Shown: in pieces, positions 62,319 through 64,000 of the stretch
Layout of the letters: every line of letters begins with the position of its first letter
Numbering within the stretch: position 1 is the first letter of the stretch
Assembly (NCBI RefSeq): GCF_004217545.1
Contig: NZ_SHKY01000001.1
Coordinates: 372,001 to 436,000 of the forward strand
Direction of reading: 5' to 3'
Length of the DNA: 64,000 nt
From: Krasilnikovia cinnamomea
GTDB taxonomy: Bacteria > Actinomycetota > Actinomycetes > Mycobacteriales > Micromonosporaceae
Position numbers and translations under genes: made by a program
Notes under the pieces: generated by a model
Seen by the model: only the letters and a program-made list of their open reading frames with translations
The model's database searches: none
Told to the model about the DNA's origin: nothing

Positions 62319-62378
62319 ATAACCGTTCACCGCACCGGATTTCTTCAGGCTCCCTTAAAGTTGCGCGCTCGCGGATGC

Positions 62379-62405
62379 CCGGTCCGCGGCGGCGCCGCGG
62401 ACCGG
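62379..62405 (-). terminator. Terminator hairpin after the phosphate transporter operon
   Basis: CCGGTCCGCGGCG (62379-62391) and its exact complement (62393-62405) flank a single base, eight bases past the stop of the small membrane protein gene. Confidence 0.7.
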
Positions 62406-62412
62406 AACGGCC

Positions 62413-62724
62413 TCACTTGTCGACGATCGTCGGGAACACGTCCGCGAAGCTGATCGTCTTGCCGAACCCGCTGGCCACGATGAACGCGATACCCAGGACG
62501 ACGGCGAGCAGTACCACCCCGAAGCAGACCCAGCCGAGCGCGGTGCCCAGCGGGCGCGGGGTCGGCCCGGTCACGCCGGTCTCGTGCACCTCGGCGTCGC
62601 CGCCGCCGCCCCAGGCCAGCGACCGCACCCCGAGGGTGAACAGGGCCGGCAGCCCGGCACCCAGCAGCAGACCGGCCAGCAGGACCCGCCACGCGCCGTC
62701 CAGCGCGAAACCCAGATTGTGCAT
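62413..62724 (-). CDS. Small two-helix membrane protein next to PiT transporter
   Basis: A 103-residue protein with two membrane helices (VLLAGLLLGAGLPALFTLGV and GWVCFGVVLLAVVLGIAFIV) joined by a polar loop. It starts at ATG 62724, 16 bases after the transporter stop, so it belongs to the same operon. A small membrane gene after pitA/pitH is a recurrent arrangement in actinomycetes, but its role is unknown. Confidence 0.8.
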   Translation of the reverse strand: MHNLGFALDGAWRVLLAGLLLGAGLPALFTLGVRSLAWGGGGDAEVHETGVTGPTPRPLGTALGWVCFGVVLLAVVLGIAFIVASGFGKTISFADVFPTIVDK

Positions 62725-62740
62725 CTCGTACGGCTCCTTC

Positions 62741-63964
62741 TCAGCTCGCCGCGGCGGCGGGGACCGGGGCGGTGACCGCCGGGGCGGGCTCCCACTCGTC
62801 GTTGACGTTGTGGTGGTCCACCGGGGCCCGCCGCGACCACAGGTACATGGCCGCGGAACCGACCACCAACAGGGTGAAGATGGCCAGGGCGCCGCCCATG
62901 CCGCCGATCAGGTGGCCGATCCACCACATGACCGCGCCGACCAGACCGGCCGCGGGCAGGGTGACCAGCCACGCGGCCACCATCCGGCCCGCCACGGCCC
63001 AGCGCACCGAGGCACCGGCCCGGCCGACGCCGCCACCGATGATGGACCCGGTGGCCACGTGCGTGGTGGACAGCGCGAAGCCGAGGTGGCTGGAGGCGAG
63101 GATGACGGTGGCCGCAGCGGACTGCGCGGCCATGCCCTGCGGCGGGGTGATCTCCACGACCCCCTTGCCAAGGGTCCGGATGATGCGCCAGCCGCCCAGG
63201 TAGGTCCCGAGGGCGATCGCGACCGCACACGCCACCTTGACCCAGAACGGGATGTTCGCGGTGTCGTGCCACTGCCCCGCGGCGATCAGCGCGAGGGTGA
63301 TGACGCCCATGGTCTTCTGCGCGTCGTTGGTGCCGTGGGCCAGCGAGACCAGCGAGGCGCTGCCGATCTGGCCCCACCTGAAACCGGAGTCGGTGAACCG
63401 CTGCGCCACGCCGATGCTGGCGCGGTAGACCAGCCAGGTCCCGGCCGCGGCCACGATCCCCGCGATCATCGGCGAGAGTACGGCCGGCAGCAGGACCTTG
63501 CCGATCACGCCGTCGAGCTTGCTGCCGTCACCGGCCCAGTTGACCCCGGCCCAGCCCAGGCCGGCGACCGTGGCGCCGATCAGGCCGCCGAACAGGGCGT
63601 GCGACGAGCTCGACGGCAGGCCGAGCAACCACGTCAGCAGGTTCCACAGGATGCCGCCGGCCAGCCCCGCCAGGATGATCAGCAGCAGCGCGGTGCCGCC
63701 GTCGGAGAGCAACTCGGGCTTCGGGGCGCCGGTCTTGCCTTGGATCTTGACGACGGCGTTGGTGACCGTCAGGGCCACCTCCACGGACAGGAAGGCGCCG
63801 ATCAGGTTGAGGACCCCGGACAGGGCGACGGCGACTTTTGGCCGCAGGGCGCCCGTGGCGATGGAGGTGGCCATCGCGTTGGCGGTGTCGTGGAACCCGT
63901 TCGTGAAATCGAACGTGAGCGCGGCGACGATCACCAGCGCCAGGATCACCGATGTGGTTGTCAC
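62741..63964 (-). CDS. pit: PiT-family inorganic phosphate transporter
   Basis: A roughly 407-residue low-affinity phosphate:cation symporter of the PiT family with about ten membrane helices. Both inverted-repeat signatures are intact: FDFTNGFHDTANAMATSIAT near the N-terminus and SLAHGTNDAQKTMGVI in the second half. SSSSHALFGGLIGA and STTHVATGSIIGGGVG are also family blocks. The C-terminus is a short Pro/Ala-rich tail. The start is taken as GTG 63964, just before the first helix; GTG 63991 is possible, and sequence upstream is cut by the window edge. It is followed in operon by the small membrane protein. Confidence 0.93.
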   Translation of the reverse strand: MTTTSVILALVIVAALTFDFTNGFHDTANAMATSIATGALRPKVAVALSGVLNLIGAFLSVEVALTVTNAVVKIQGKTGAPKPELLSDGGTALLLIILAGLAGGILWNLLTWLLGLPSSSSHALFGGLIGATVAGLGWAGVNWAGDGSKLDGVIGKVLLPAVLSPMIAGIVAAAGTWLVYRASIGVAQRFTDSGFRWGQIGSASLVSLAHGTNDAQKTMGVITLALIAAGQWHDTANIPFWVKVACAVAIALGTYLGGWRIIRTLGKGVVEITPPQGMAAQSAAATVILASSHLGFALSTTHVATGSIIGGGVGRAGASVRWAVAGRMVAAWLVTLPAAGLVGAVMWWIGHLIGGMGGALAIFTLLVVGSAAMYLWSRRAPVDHHNVNDEWEPAPAVTAPVPAAAAS

Positions 63965-64000
63965 GCGGCGATGGTGACCTGCCCGGGCCACGTTGATCCA

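Overview
The window is very GC-rich, densely packed DNA from an actinomycete. Its GTG starts, G-rich ribosome sites, polyphosphate glucokinase, GlgE glycogen/trehalose pathway, F420/FMN-type PPOX oxidoreductase, PknB-type kinases and CebR-type operators fit the Actinobacteria. The family Micromonosporaceae (Actinoplanes or Micromonospora relatives) is my best guess, by inference and not from a database match. I see no rRNA, tRNA, CRISPR array, insertion sequence or prophage, so this reads as chromosomal DNA.

Layout. 1-5.6 kb: a cobalt/magnesium chelatase subunit cut by the left edge, with a cobalamin riboswitch in front; an FGGY gluconokinase-type kinase; an ArsR/SRPBCC pair; citrate synthase. 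5.7-14.3 kb: a universal stress protein, two membrane GGDEF-EAL proteins, exonuclease III, a small basic protein behind a structured leader, and a secreted LamG-like protein. 14.3-21.6 kb: HrpA helicase, a secreted glucosaminidase, polyphosphate glucokinase, a PPOX enzyme and an unknown protein. 21.9-29.2 kb: the complete glgE-treS-mak-glgB operon, which converts trehalose through maltose and maltose-1-phosphate into branched alpha-glucan. 29.2-36.6 kb: an AraC regulator, a receiver protein with a degenerate HD domain, an acetyltransferase, a PP2C phosphatase divergent from a LuxR-type regulator, and Tex.

36.6-45.2 kb, all on the minus strand, is the most interesting block. It encodes a NOX/FRE-like di-haem membrane protein without a flavin domain, a NuoF-like FMN/Fe-S protein, a TlpA-like thioredoxin lipoprotein, CcdA, and two Ser/Thr kinases whose extracellular domains share four cysteines. 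The core genes are translationally coupled. I propose a transmembrane electron-transfer and thiol-redox system with its own sensor kinases.

45.6-52.4 kb: a surface-anchored protein, a GH6 cellulase with an exact CebR operator upstream, an EEP-family hydrolase, the frameshifted remnant of a GH2-type glycosidase, an XRE-regulator/CYTH pair, and two tiny coupled genes. 52.4-64 kb: UDP-glucose dehydrogenase, a GAF-GAF-GGDEF cyclase, a peptidoglycan-binding protein, a fused alpha-beta glycyl-tRNA synthetase, a DUF4157 (eCIS-associated) protein with a small partner, a secreted two-repeat protein behind a second CebR-like operator, and a PiT phosphate transporter with a small membrane protein.

Recurring themes are c-di-GMP signalling (three GGDEF proteins plus a degenerate HD receiver), alpha-glucan and cellulose metabolism, and cell-surface redox and kinase signalling.
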